This document shows, in pieces, positions 48,575 to 56,007 of a stretch of DNA of 64,000 nucleotides. The stretch lies in contig DASQZT010000231.1 in assembly GCA_035638575.1 (NCBI GenBank), positions 15,897-79,896 of the forward strand, given 5' to 3'. The notes beneath the pieces are model-generated. The model ran no database searches and was not told where the DNA came from. It saw only the letters and a list, made by a program, of their open reading frames with translations. This DNA is from DASQZT01 sp035638575. GTDB taxonomy: Bacteria > Acidobacteriota > Terriglobia > Bryobacterales > Bryobacteraceae. The position numbers and the translations under genes were made by a program. Each line of letters begins with the position of its first letter. Within the stretch, counting starts at the first letter, position 1.

Positions 48575-49564
48575 ATGATTCGCAAATACGGTTTTTCAAC
48601 GCTCGCGGCAGCCGCGTTCTTCGTCTCCGCGCTCGCCCCCGCGCCCGCTCAGGCGCAGTTGTGGACGTGGACCAAAGATCAGATGCTCGAGTACACCAAG
48701 GCTTGGACCGGCGACCGCTTCCCCGACGGCCGTCCCAAGGTCCCCGATTCCTTCATCGCCCGCGCGCGCGATCTCTCCCAGGAAGAAGTCACCATCAACT
48801 GGGCCGCTGGTGCCGCTGGTGGCGCTGGTGGCGCCGGTGGCGCTGGCGGCGGCCGTGGCGCGGGAGGTGGCCGTGGCGGTGGCGGCAGCCCTTACAGCCA
48901 ATACGTGGGCGAATGGCAGGTCCTCCATCCCGGCAAGAAAATGGTAGGCCGGGCCCTCACCGTGCAGTTCATGCCCGCGCGCCCCGACCTGGACGCGGTG
49001 GTCACCGCCAAGGCCCGCGAAAAGGGCATCCAGACTCTCAACAATCAGTACGCCATCGACATGGTGCAGCCCGGCGACGTCCTCGTGGTGGACCTCATGG
49101 GTAGGAAAGAGGGTGGCACCATCGTCGGCGACAACCTCTTCTACTACATCTTGAAAGCATCGCACAGCACCGGCCTGGTGATCGAGGGCGCTTTCCGCGA
49201 CCTCGAAGGTATCGCCGAAATGGACATGCCGTGTTACTACCGCGGCGTGCATCCCACCGCCATCGGCGGCGTGACCCTCGCCGGCGTCAACGTTCCCATC
49301 CGCATTGGCAATGTCACCGTCATGCCCGGCGACATGGTAGTTGGCGACCGCGAGGGTGTCTCCTTCATCCCGCCGCAACTGGCGGAGCAGATTCTGGACA
49401 CCGCCGACACCACCCACGTTCACGACGAGTGGACCCGCAAGAAGTTCGACGAAGGCAAGTACAAGTCGAGCGAGATCTACGGCAGTCCGCGCGACCCCGC
49501 GTTGCTGAAGGAATACCAGGAGTACCTCAAGAAGCGCCTGGAGGAAATCCGCAGCAAGCGGTAG
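48575..49564 (+). CDS. Secreted RraA-like (dimethylmenaquinone methyltransferase/aldolase fold) protein
   Basis: This 329-aa protein starts at ATG 48575 with a signal peptide (LAAAAFFVSALAPAPAQA). The RraA/HMG-aldolase-like fold is recognisable in MVGRALTVQFMPARPD, MVQPGDVLVVDLMGRKEGGT (metal/ligand loop), GLVIEGAFRDLEGIAEMD, IRIGNVTVMPGDMVVGDREG and a C-terminal helix. Relatives act as oxaloacetate or 4-hydroxy-4-methyl-2-oxoglutarate aldolases, or as RNase E inhibitors. Export is unusual for the family. Residues of about 77-105 form a Gly/Ala/Arg-rich insert. In-frame ATGs at 48500 and 48554 are possible, but the chosen one begins the signal. Confidence 0.82.
   Translation: MIRKYGFSTLAAAAFFVSALAPAPAQAQLWTWTKDQMLEYTKAWTGDRFPDGRPKVPDSFIARARDLSQEEVTINWAAGAAGGAGGAGGAGGGRGAGGGRGGGGSPYSQYVGEWQVLHPGKKMVGRALTVQFMPARPDLDAVVTAKAREKGIQTLNNQYAIDMVQPGDVLVVDLMGRKEGGTIVGDNLFYYILKASHSTGLVIEGAFRDLEGIAEMDMPCYYRGVHPTAIGGVTLAGVNVPIRIGNVTVMPGDMVVGDREGVSFIPPQLAEQILDTADTTHVHDEWTRKKFDEGKYKSSEIYGSPRDPALLKEYQEYLKKRLEEIRSKR
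48803..48889 (+). repeat. Gly/Ala/Arg low-complexity tract inside the RraA-like gene
   Basis: A run of GCTGGTGGC-type units encodes alternating Ala-Gly-Gly, then Gly-Arg-Gly-Gly. The reading frame is kept throughout. It looks like an in-frame microsatellite expansion placed in a loop before the conserved core. Similar tracts occur in other enzymes of the window. Confidence 0.8.
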
Positions 49565-49754
49565 TTCGCGCTTCCGTATTCTCCAGCCGCCGCGCCCAGG
49601 AACCTCCGTGGACGCGGCGGCCCCTCGTGTGTCGTCCCGCGTGCTGCTGCCTGCACTGCGCGTTCTGCACAGCTAGCAGCCGGGCTGATGATCGCAACGA
49701 CACCTGTCCTGCGCGCAGCGGAGCAGTCGCCCCGCGCCCGGCGGCCACGCGCCT

Positions 49755-50855
49755 CTACGGAAACTTCGTCCGCGGCGGAACCCGGAATTCCCACTCAAAC
49801 TCGCACCCGGCCTCCCTCCGCTCGCGCCGGACCCATCGCCCGCTCTCGAAGCTGTAGCGCCTGTAGACGGAGTCGAATTGCTCCCTGAGCCCGGCGCCGG
49901 ACGCGCATCCGGCTTCGAGCACTTCATACTCGCCCCGCGGAGAACGGCTGATCCGCCAGTGGTTCCGCGCCGAAGAAGTCAGGAGAAACGGCTCGCGCCG
50001 GTGCGTTCCGGAATCATCCTCCGCCTCGAGCTCCGCCAGGCGCCCGTTCCGCACCTCGGCGAGTTGCGTATGCGGCCCGCACCACAAGCTCACCCGGCAC
50101 ACCGGGTCGCCGGTCACGAAGTACGTCGGCCGGCCACCCGCGTAAAGGTGTTCCACTCTGAGGTCGCCGAGCCCTCCCCCTACTTCCATCCTCGACGCCT
50201 CACGGCCGCTACCATCCACCAGGCGGAGCACCGGCCCGCGCAGCGATGCCAGCGACTCGCACAGCGCGCGCTCCTCCGGCGTGGAAGCGACTTGCACGCA
50301 ACTGCCGTTGCCGGGTATGAAATCGATCATGTCCCACGGCGGCGCGAGCCGCTCGTCTTCCAGCAGTTCGAGGCGGCCGTCCATGCCCGCGAACTCCCTC
50401 TCCAGCTCGATTGTGGCATTTAGCCGGTAGCCCGGCGGAACCGGCGCGCCGCCGCCCCGCGCCTCGCCGACGGGCCTCGTCAGCCGCGGCGCCAAGTAGC
50501 GCCCGCTCCTGTCCTGGAAAAACAGCGCGCGCGTGAACGCGTCCACCCGCCACCGGTCCAGGCCGCCGCACTCCGAGCACCCTCCCTCCCACCGCGCCGG
50601 ACATTTGCGCTCCGAGAGCGGACCGCGGACCTCGATGGTATACCCGCGGTTGACGTAAGTTGGCTCGCCCAGCGCGAGACACCTCTCGTCCAAGTCGTAA
50701 TATTGGTGGCTCTGCCCCAGCCATCCCTTCAACAGGCCAATCGCTTCCGCGGGCGCGATGGGTCCGCTCGGAGCCTGGCCGCTCGCGGCGACGCCCCAGG
50801 TGAGCAGGTACGCCAGCGCCGGCTCTGCGGCGCGCCATCGAGTCCGCGGCTTCAC
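49755..50855 (-). CDS. Hypothetical secreted protein, 366 aa
   Basis: I do not recognise this protein. It starts at GTG 50855 with AGAGGGG 7 bases upstream and carries a signal-like N-terminus (ALAYLLTWGVAASGQ). Visible are a Cys-rich patch (RKCPARWEGGCSECGGLDRW), MIDFIPGNGSCVQV and several single Cys that could pair in the periplasm. The C-terminal part has YRRYSFESGRWVRRERREAG. The cysteine pattern suggests an extracytoplasmic disulfide protein. It stands alone between an RraA-like gene and a divergent permease region. Confidence 0.7.
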   Translation of the reverse strand: MKPRTRWRAAEPALAYLLTWGVAASGQAPSGPIAPAEAIGLLKGWLGQSHQYYDLDERCLALGEPTYVNRGYTIEVRGPLSERKCPARWEGGCSECGGLDRWRVDAFTRALFFQDRSGRYLAPRLTRPVGEARGGGAPVPPGYRLNATIELEREFAGMDGRLELLEDERLAPPWDMIDFIPGNGSCVQVASTPEERALCESLASLRGPVLRLVDGSGREASRMEVGGGLGDLRVEHLYAGGRPTYFVTGDPVCRVSLWCGPHTQLAEVRNGRLAELEAEDDSGTHRREPFLLTSSARNHWRISRSPRGEYEVLEAGCASGAGLREQFDSVYRRYSFESGRWVRRERREAGCEFEWEFRVPPRTKFP

Positions 50856-50879
50856 AACGGAACCCCTCTGGCATAGTCT

Positions 50880-51041
50880 AGCAGCCTGTGGTTAGATTCG
50901 GGCTGTGGCCCGAATTTCCTCTACACCGGGCTCTTGACGCAGTTCCCCCAGATCCTCAAAACCTACGACATCACCGCCGCGCAGATGCGGAAGGAAGCCT
51001 CCCGGCGCGGGTGCCAGATCGTAGCAGGTGCGCGGTTGTAG
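50880..51041 (+). pseudogene. Unidentified 3' gene fragment
   Basis: Within the 408-bp gap 50856-51263, one frame reads WLDSGCGPNFLYTGLLTQFP, then QILKTYDITAAQMRKEASRR, and a TAG at 51039. It has no start codon and looks like the conserved end of a larger protein, but I cannot name the family. Nothing else coding-like is seen in this gap. The part from 51042 to 51263 is the leader of the permease gene. Confidence 0.3.
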
Positions 51042-51263
51042 TTTCCGTTTCCGGCGCTGACCCGCTCGCCGCGCGCTCGCCGGTGTGCGGATTCCCCATC
51101 GCCAGGTTCTTCCTGCCGGATCGTTGGAGTTCTCGAAAAACGTGCGGCGCGCAGCATGGGGCGATACCATCAAAAGACCCCAGACCAAGGGGAACCATCT
51201 GAATATGATCCTGCCTTCGTATAGCTCTATCACTTCGCGGAGGGCGGCGAGACGGGCCGCTTT

Positions 51264-52601
51264 ATGACGACCGAACTGCTCTACGGTCTCGACGACAAAC
51301 CGCCCTTTCGAGAAACGATTTTCGTGGCGCTGCAGCACGTGTTCGCCGTTTTCGTGGGAATCATCACTCCGCCTCTGATCATCTGCAACGCTCTGAAGCT
51401 GGATCGCTCCGACACGGTTTTCCTGGTCAGCATGTCGCTGTTCGTTTCCGGATTGGCCACCCTGATCCAATCCCGGACGATTGGACCTGTGGGGTCGGGG
51501 CTGCTCAGCATCCAGGGCACCAGCTTCGTATTTCTCGGCCCCATCATTACCGCCGCCGGTTTAAGAATCTCCGCGGGAGCGGCGGCCACGGACGCGCTCG
51601 GGATGATCTTCGGCCTGTGCCTGGCCGGCTCGTTTGTCGCCATCGCCATCAGCCAGTTCATCCGGCTCGCCAGCCGGGTCATCACCCCATTGGTCACCGG
51701 CACGGTGGTCACGCTGATCGGATTGACGTTGATCGAAGTCGGGATCACCAGCATGGGCGGCGGCTTCGACGCCCGGCGCGATGGTTCCTTCGGCAGCCCG
51801 CACAACCTGCTTTTGTCGGGGATCGTGGTCGTGGTGATCGTCATTCTGAACAGCAGTTCCATCCCGCAACTGAGAATGACGTCGGTGGTGATTGGCCTGG
51901 GTGTGGGCTACCTGGCGGCCTTCGCCATGGGCAAGGTGGACCTCAGGGGACTCGGCCAACTCCCCATCGTGACCGCGCCCGTGCCCCTGCATTACGGCCT
52001 GGGCTTCAACCCCGGCGCTTTCATCCCGTTCGCGTTTCTGTACGTCATTACGGTGATCGAATCGATTGGCGACCTGACCGCCACCTCGTCCCTGACGAAC
52101 CAGCCGATCACCGGCGACGTGTACTTCCGCCGGCTCCGCTCCGGCATTCTGGCGGACGGAATCAACTCGCTGTTGGCGGCTTTGTTCAATTCTTTTCCCA
52201 GCACGACCTTCGCACAGAATAACGGTGTGATCCAGCTCACCGGTGTCGGGAGCCGCCATGTGGGCACGTTCATCGCGGCGATTCTCATGCTGCTGGGCCT
52301 GTTTCCGGTGGTAGGCGGGCTGGTGCAGGCGCTGCCCCAGGCTGTGCTTGGCGGCGCGACGATCATTATGTTTGGCACGGTCGCCGTGGCGGGCATCCGG
52401 ATCCTGTCCGGCATCAACATGAACCGCAGGTCGTCGATCATCGTGGCGGTTTCGCTCGGGCTGGGCCTCGGCGTCACGTTTGTGCCGGACATCCTCCGCT
52501 CCCTGCCGGAGTTGCTTCGGAACACGCTGTCCTCCGGAATCGCGACCGGCGGCATGTGCGCCCTGCTTCTGAACGCGGTCCTGCCGGGCGAGAGGAGCTA
52601 G
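51264..52601 (+). CDS. NCS2-family nucleobase permease (xanthine/uracil type)
   Basis: This 445-aa inner-membrane protein has about 12-14 transmembrane segments. It begins FRETIFVALQHVFAVFVGII, typical of NCS2. The central motif has FVFLGPIITAAG, the catalytic acid lies in VTVIESIGDLTATSS, and the signature is FAQNNGVIQLTGVGSRHVG (QNxGxxxxT). The QNNG form is usual in the purine (xanthine/urate) branch. It should import a purine base with protons or sodium. No purine catabolism genes are adjacent. Confidence 0.9.
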   Translation: MTTELLYGLDDKPPFRETIFVALQHVFAVFVGIITPPLIICNALKLDRSDTVFLVSMSLFVSGLATLIQSRTIGPVGSGLLSIQGTSFVFLGPIITAAGLRISAGAAATDALGMIFGLCLAGSFVAIAISQFIRLASRVITPLVTGTVVTLIGLTLIEVGITSMGGGFDARRDGSFGSPHNLLLSGIVVVVIVILNSSSIPQLRMTSVVIGLGVGYLAAFAMGKVDLRGLGQLPIVTAPVPLHYGLGFNPGAFIPFAFLYVITVIESIGDLTATSSLTNQPITGDVYFRRLRSGILADGINSLLAALFNSFPSTTFAQNNGVIQLTGVGSRHVGTFIAAILMLLGLFPVVGGLVQALPQAVLGGATIIMFGTVAVAGIRILSGINMNRRSSIIVAVSLGLGLGVTFVPDILRSLPELLRNTLSSGIATGGMCALLLNAVLPGERS

Positions 52602-52746
52602 GATCAATCCATCCGGAGCATCCGGTCCCGGTGGTAGGCAAGAAAATCGGCATCCGGAGCGAACCCGGTTGCCCCAATCGCCCGTGGAGAGGCCGTCGGG
52701 GTTTCCGGTGTGGCGATGGGACAAAGGGCGTAGAATAGAGGTAATT

Positions 52747-53385
52747 ATGGATAAACAGCGCTTTATTACCGCTGCGGCGGTTGCCGCCGTTCTCGCCCTT
52801 GCGGCTTGTTCGGAAAGTCCCCAGCCGGCGGCGACCGAGACTAAAGCGGTGGCTGAAGCGAAGAAGGAGCCTCCCAAGCCACCTGAACCCGTGGCCGCGC
52901 AGACGGCATTCTACGCGATGTATAAGCCGGCGAGGACCTGGGCTACCGACCTGCTGCCGCTCAGCCTTACCAGCAATGAACTGCCCAGCTTGAAGAATGA
53001 AGACGGGAAAGCTGCGATGTGGACCGCGGTGTTTGTTTCGCCATCGCGGCGCGAGGCCCGCACATTCTTCTACTCGGTGGTGGACGAGGGACAAACGGTG
53101 GCGAAAGGAGTCACCGTGGGCGGCTCGCAACCCTGGACCGGACCAACACCCAAGAGCAGGCCATTTCAGACCACCGAATTCGTCGTAAATTCCGATGCCG
53201 CTTACAAGACGGCATTCGCCAAGGCAGAGGCTTGGGTGAAGAAGCATCCGGACACGACGGCTGCGATGTACCTGGGCAGCACGGCGAAGTTCCCGTCGCC
53301 GGTGTGGCTGGTGATCTGGGGAACGACGAAGTCGGGTTACGCGGTTTACGTGGATGCCACGACGGGGATTGCGAATCCGAAGTAG
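52747..53385 (+). CDS. Hypothetical lipoprotein, 212 aa
   Basis: The protein starts at ATG 52747, after AGAGG and a TAGAAT -10-like box (52731-52736). The signal peptide ends in the lipobox VLALAACSES (Cys 20). A Pro/Lys/Glu linker (about 22-50) precedes a compact alpha/beta domain with AMYKPARTWATDLLPLSLTS, AAMWTAVFVSPSRREARTFF and VWLVIWGTTKSGYAVYVDAT. I do not recognise a named family. It is probably a periplasmic, lipid-anchored domain. It converges on the beta-lactamase-family gene. Confidence 0.75.
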   Translation: MDKQRFITAAAVAAVLALAACSESPQPAATETKAVAEAKKEPPKPPEPVAAQTAFYAMYKPARTWATDLLPLSLTSNELPSLKNEDGKAAMWTAVFVSPSRREARTFFYSVVDEGQTVAKGVTVGGSQPWTGPTPKSRPFQTTEFVVNSDAAYKTAFAKAEAWVKKHPDTTAAMYLGSTAKFPSPVWLVIWGTTKSGYAVYVDATTGIANPK

Positions 53386-53406
53386 TGGCCGCGTACCGCG
53401 AACCCG

Positions 53407-55257
53407 TCAGTACTTCCATCCCAGCAGGTTCCAGTGATGGAGCCAGAGAGCGGCCCCTAGCGTTGCGAGGCACACCAGCGTGAGCGAGACCCGGCCGGCT
53501 GCGCGCCACCACTTCCGCTGCCATGCGGAGACTGTGAAGACCACCAGGCCGATCGACAGAACCAGCCCCAGCATCCACATCGTGAGCCCGGCGCGCATTG
53601 CCGGCGGCGCCGCAAACACGATCTCATCCGGATCCCGCAAACCGGTCCAGACCATCGCGGCTCCCGCCAGAAACGTCACGCTCGCCAGCCAGGCGGTGAG
53701 GCGCGCCAGCTTCGATCCGGCTGGGTTGGCCTGGTGGCGCTGTCGCACGGCGGCAATGGGCAACCCGATCAGAGCGCAGGCCAGGATCGCTCCGCAAATG
53801 CCAATCCAGGTGAATTGCAGGCCGCGGCTGTTCCACCAAGGCTGCTTTTGGATCGCGGCCACGCAAATCGGGGAGCTGCACGCGTCCACCACTTGCCCGT
53901 GCTCGTCCTGGCGGAAGACCAGCTCGCGTTTGCCGTCCACCTCGGCGAAGACCAAGGGTTCCACCTGCCGCCAGCGTTTGTTCTGGTTGGTGACGAGATA
54001 GCCGTCGGAGTCGACGTTAACCGGCACCGCGGCGGCCAGCTTTGCGAACTTGGTCACGTCGCTCTCGGATACCCGCGCGGTGGAATAGGTCCCGGAGAAC
54101 CGCTCCAGGCTCGCCCTTTCCTTAGGGGGCGGAGGCTCTTGAGCCAGCGGCCTGGGAAAGTAGTGGTCCAAGAACACACTCGAAAACTGGTCGCGTGCCG
54201 GCGCCCCGCTATCCGTGTTGTAAGCCACAAAAATGCCCAGGTGCCGGGCCGGGAGCATTGCCGTCAGGCTGTGAAACCAGATCGTATCGCCGCCATGGCC
54301 CAGGATCGTTTCTCCGTTCCAGTTCATTTCCATAAACCCGTGGAGCATTCCATTGATCCGCGGAGAAAATGAGGTCAGCTTTTCGCGCATCGCACGGGCG
54401 GTTTCCGGCCGCACGATCCGGGCTGCGCCCAACGCGCCGTCATTGAGATGCGCCATCATGAATCGTCCCATGTCTTCGCCGCTGATGCTCATGGCGCCGC
54501 ACGGCGCCCACGGCACGTATTCGAAGGTCTCCTCCTTCAGGCGGTCGCCGGTCCACCGGTAGCCCTTCGAGAGGTTTGGCGCAATATCCTTCGGAACCGG
54601 TTGCGTGAGCGTGGCGTACTTCATCCCCAGCGGATCCAGGATTCGCGTCCGTACGTATTCTTCATAAGGCGCCCCCGCCACCTGCTCCACGATGAGCGCT
54701 GCCAGTGACGTGCCATAGTTCGAATACGCCGTTACCTTCCCGGGCGGGAAGATTCGCCGCGGCATGTCGGTCTTCATCAGATCGCCGAGTGGCCGCAACC
54801 TGTCCGGAGTCTTGGCAAACAAGCCGATAATCTTATCCTCGAATCCGGCGGTGTGCGTCATCAGGTGTTCGAGGGTGACCGGTTCTGCGAACGTGGGCGG
54901 GATCTGCATGCCTCTGAGGTATTTGTTGACGTCGGCGTGCAGGGCGAGTTTGCCTTCCTCGACCAGTTGCATGACCGACGTCCACACGAACATTTTGGAA
55001 TTCGAGGCCACTCGAAACAGGGTGTGTTTCGGGTCCACCGGCTGTCGTGCCGCAAAGTCGGCGTATCCGTAGCCCTTCTCGAAGGAGACCTGCCCATCGC
55101 GGACAATGACCACCACGGCGCCGGCAAAATGGGTAGCCGTCTTCTGCGCTTCCATCAGTCCATCGACGAAGCCTTCCACCTCCCGGGCCTCCCATTCCCT
55201 GGCCGGTTGAGCGCTGGCCGCGGACACCGCCAACAGAACAAGCGCGAGACGAATCAT
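53407..55257 (-). CDS. Serine beta-lactamase-family hydrolase with C-terminal membrane domain
   Basis: This 616-aa protein starts at ATG 55257, with GGAGG 5 bases upstream. After a signal peptide, residues of about 20-360 form a class C/DD-peptidase-like domain: SxxK at S85-K88 (VASNSKMF), Tyr in VTAYSNYGTS and HGG in ILGHGGDTIW. A beta-rich middle part (SLERFSGTYSTARVSES) resembles the lipocalin-like tail of such esterases. The last 150 residues hold four hydrophobic helices (WIGICGAILACALIG, WLASVTFLAGAAMVW, MWMLGLVLSIGLVVF, LTLVCLATLGAALWL). The enzyme is therefore a membrane-tethered peptidase or esterase. Antibiotic hydrolysis should not be assumed. Confidence 0.88.
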   Translation of the reverse strand: MIRLALVLLAVSAASAQPAREWEAREVEGFVDGLMEAQKTATHFAGAVVVIVRDGQVSFEKGYGYADFAARQPVDPKHTLFRVASNSKMFVWTSVMQLVEEGKLALHADVNKYLRGMQIPPTFAEPVTLEHLMTHTAGFEDKIIGLFAKTPDRLRPLGDLMKTDMPRRIFPPGKVTAYSNYGTSLAALIVEQVAGAPYEEYVRTRILDPLGMKYATLTQPVPKDIAPNLSKGYRWTGDRLKEETFEYVPWAPCGAMSISGEDMGRFMMAHLNDGALGAARIVRPETARAMREKLTSFSPRINGMLHGFMEMNWNGETILGHGGDTIWFHSLTAMLPARHLGIFVAYNTDSGAPARDQFSSVFLDHYFPRPLAQEPPPPKERASLERFSGTYSTARVSESDVTKFAKLAAAVPVNVDSDGYLVTNQNKRWRQVEPLVFAEVDGKRELVFRQDEHGQVVDACSSPICVAAIQKQPWWNSRGLQFTWIGICGAILACALIGLPIAAVRQRHQANPAGSKLARLTAWLASVTFLAGAAMVWTGLRDPDEIVFAAPPAMRAGLTMWMLGLVLSIGLVVFTVSAWQRKWWRAAGRVSLTLVCLATLGAALWLHHWNLLGWKY

Positions 55258-55269
55258 GCGGTCCTCCAA

Positions 55270-55287
55270 TCACCCTAGTTTAGGTGA
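55270..55287. promoter_or_regulatory. Short inverted repeat upstream of the beta-lactamase-family gene
   Basis: TCACCCTAGTTTAGGTGA can pair as TCAC-CTA with TAG-GTGA around a GTT loop, leaving one C bulged. It sits just upstream of the ribosome-binding site of the minus-strand gene starting at 55257. It could be an operator or an mRNA hairpin. The remaining bases up to 55556 (divergent intergenic region) show no gene. Confidence 0.3.
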
Positions 55288-55556
55288 GGCGCTTATAAAT
55301 TGTCCCTCGATCACCGCGGCTGGCGGATTTGGCAGTTTTTCGATTCCAAATGATCCACCGCCGACTCCTGCATGATTGGTCACCCGGAAAATCTCTCGCC
55401 AACCCTTCTATGCGAACATCTCCTCGCAAAAGCAAGGCGGCCGAAGCTCCGAAGCGCGACCCCTGACGGTGGTTTTCAATTGGGCAGCGGTGCTGAAACG
55501 GCGATCGGCTGTAACTAATTGCCGGTTGATAGCATCCTATCGGCAGGACGCGCTTA

Positions 55557-55859
55557 ATGACATCCGCCGAATTAGTTGATTGCAAGGGCCTGCCGCCCGG
55601 TTCCCTGCTCGAAGTGGAGACCAAGAACCGGCATTATCGGATCGAGTGCCTCGGCGGCAGCGCCGTCCGTATTTCCGGACATCCCGAGTACTGTCCCACT
55701 CCCGTGCCGGGCCGCGTACTCGAGTCCGGCCTTATCGAGCGCGGAAAATACCTCCAGTTTCTGTTGGAGGACCGGCGCCCCGTCACCACGTCGCGAGTCG
55801 TGAGAGTCCGCGTGCAACGCCCCAGCGTTGTTCCACCGGCGGCATCCTCGATCCACTAG
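55557..55859 (+). CDS. Small conserved-looking hypothetical protein, 100 aa
   Basis: The frame starts at ATG 55557 and encodes a small beta-rich cytosolic protein: LPPGSLLEVETKNRHYRIEC, then AVRISGHPEYCP, IERGKYLQFLLEDRRPVTTS and RVVRVRV. I recall similar short proteins with the HPxYCP and RPVTTSRV patterns in acidobacterial genomes, with no known function. It lies between the divergent beta-lactamase-family gene and the kinase gene. Confidence 0.7.
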   Translation: MTSAELVDCKGLPPGSLLEVETKNRHYRIECLGGSAVRISGHPEYCPTPVPGRVLESGLIERGKYLQFLLEDRRPVTTSRVVRVRVQRPSVVPPAASSIH

Positions 55860-56007
55860 AACTTGCGCCCCCCCGCTATTGCTCGGGTGCTGGCTCCTTA
55901 GTCCGGGTTCCGGGCGGATCGTCGACTTGTCCCGCCAGCTTCCTGTGAACGCCGAATCCATTCCCAGCCAACTTTTTGATCCGCTAAACTGAGTTGAACT
56001 CCTTCAA

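Noticed and set aside
48803..48889. Repetitive GGCGCTGGTGGC-like tract considered as a CRISPR or regulatory repeat
   Set aside because: Units are short, contiguous, without spacers, and keep the reading frame of the RraA-like gene. It is a coding microsatellite.
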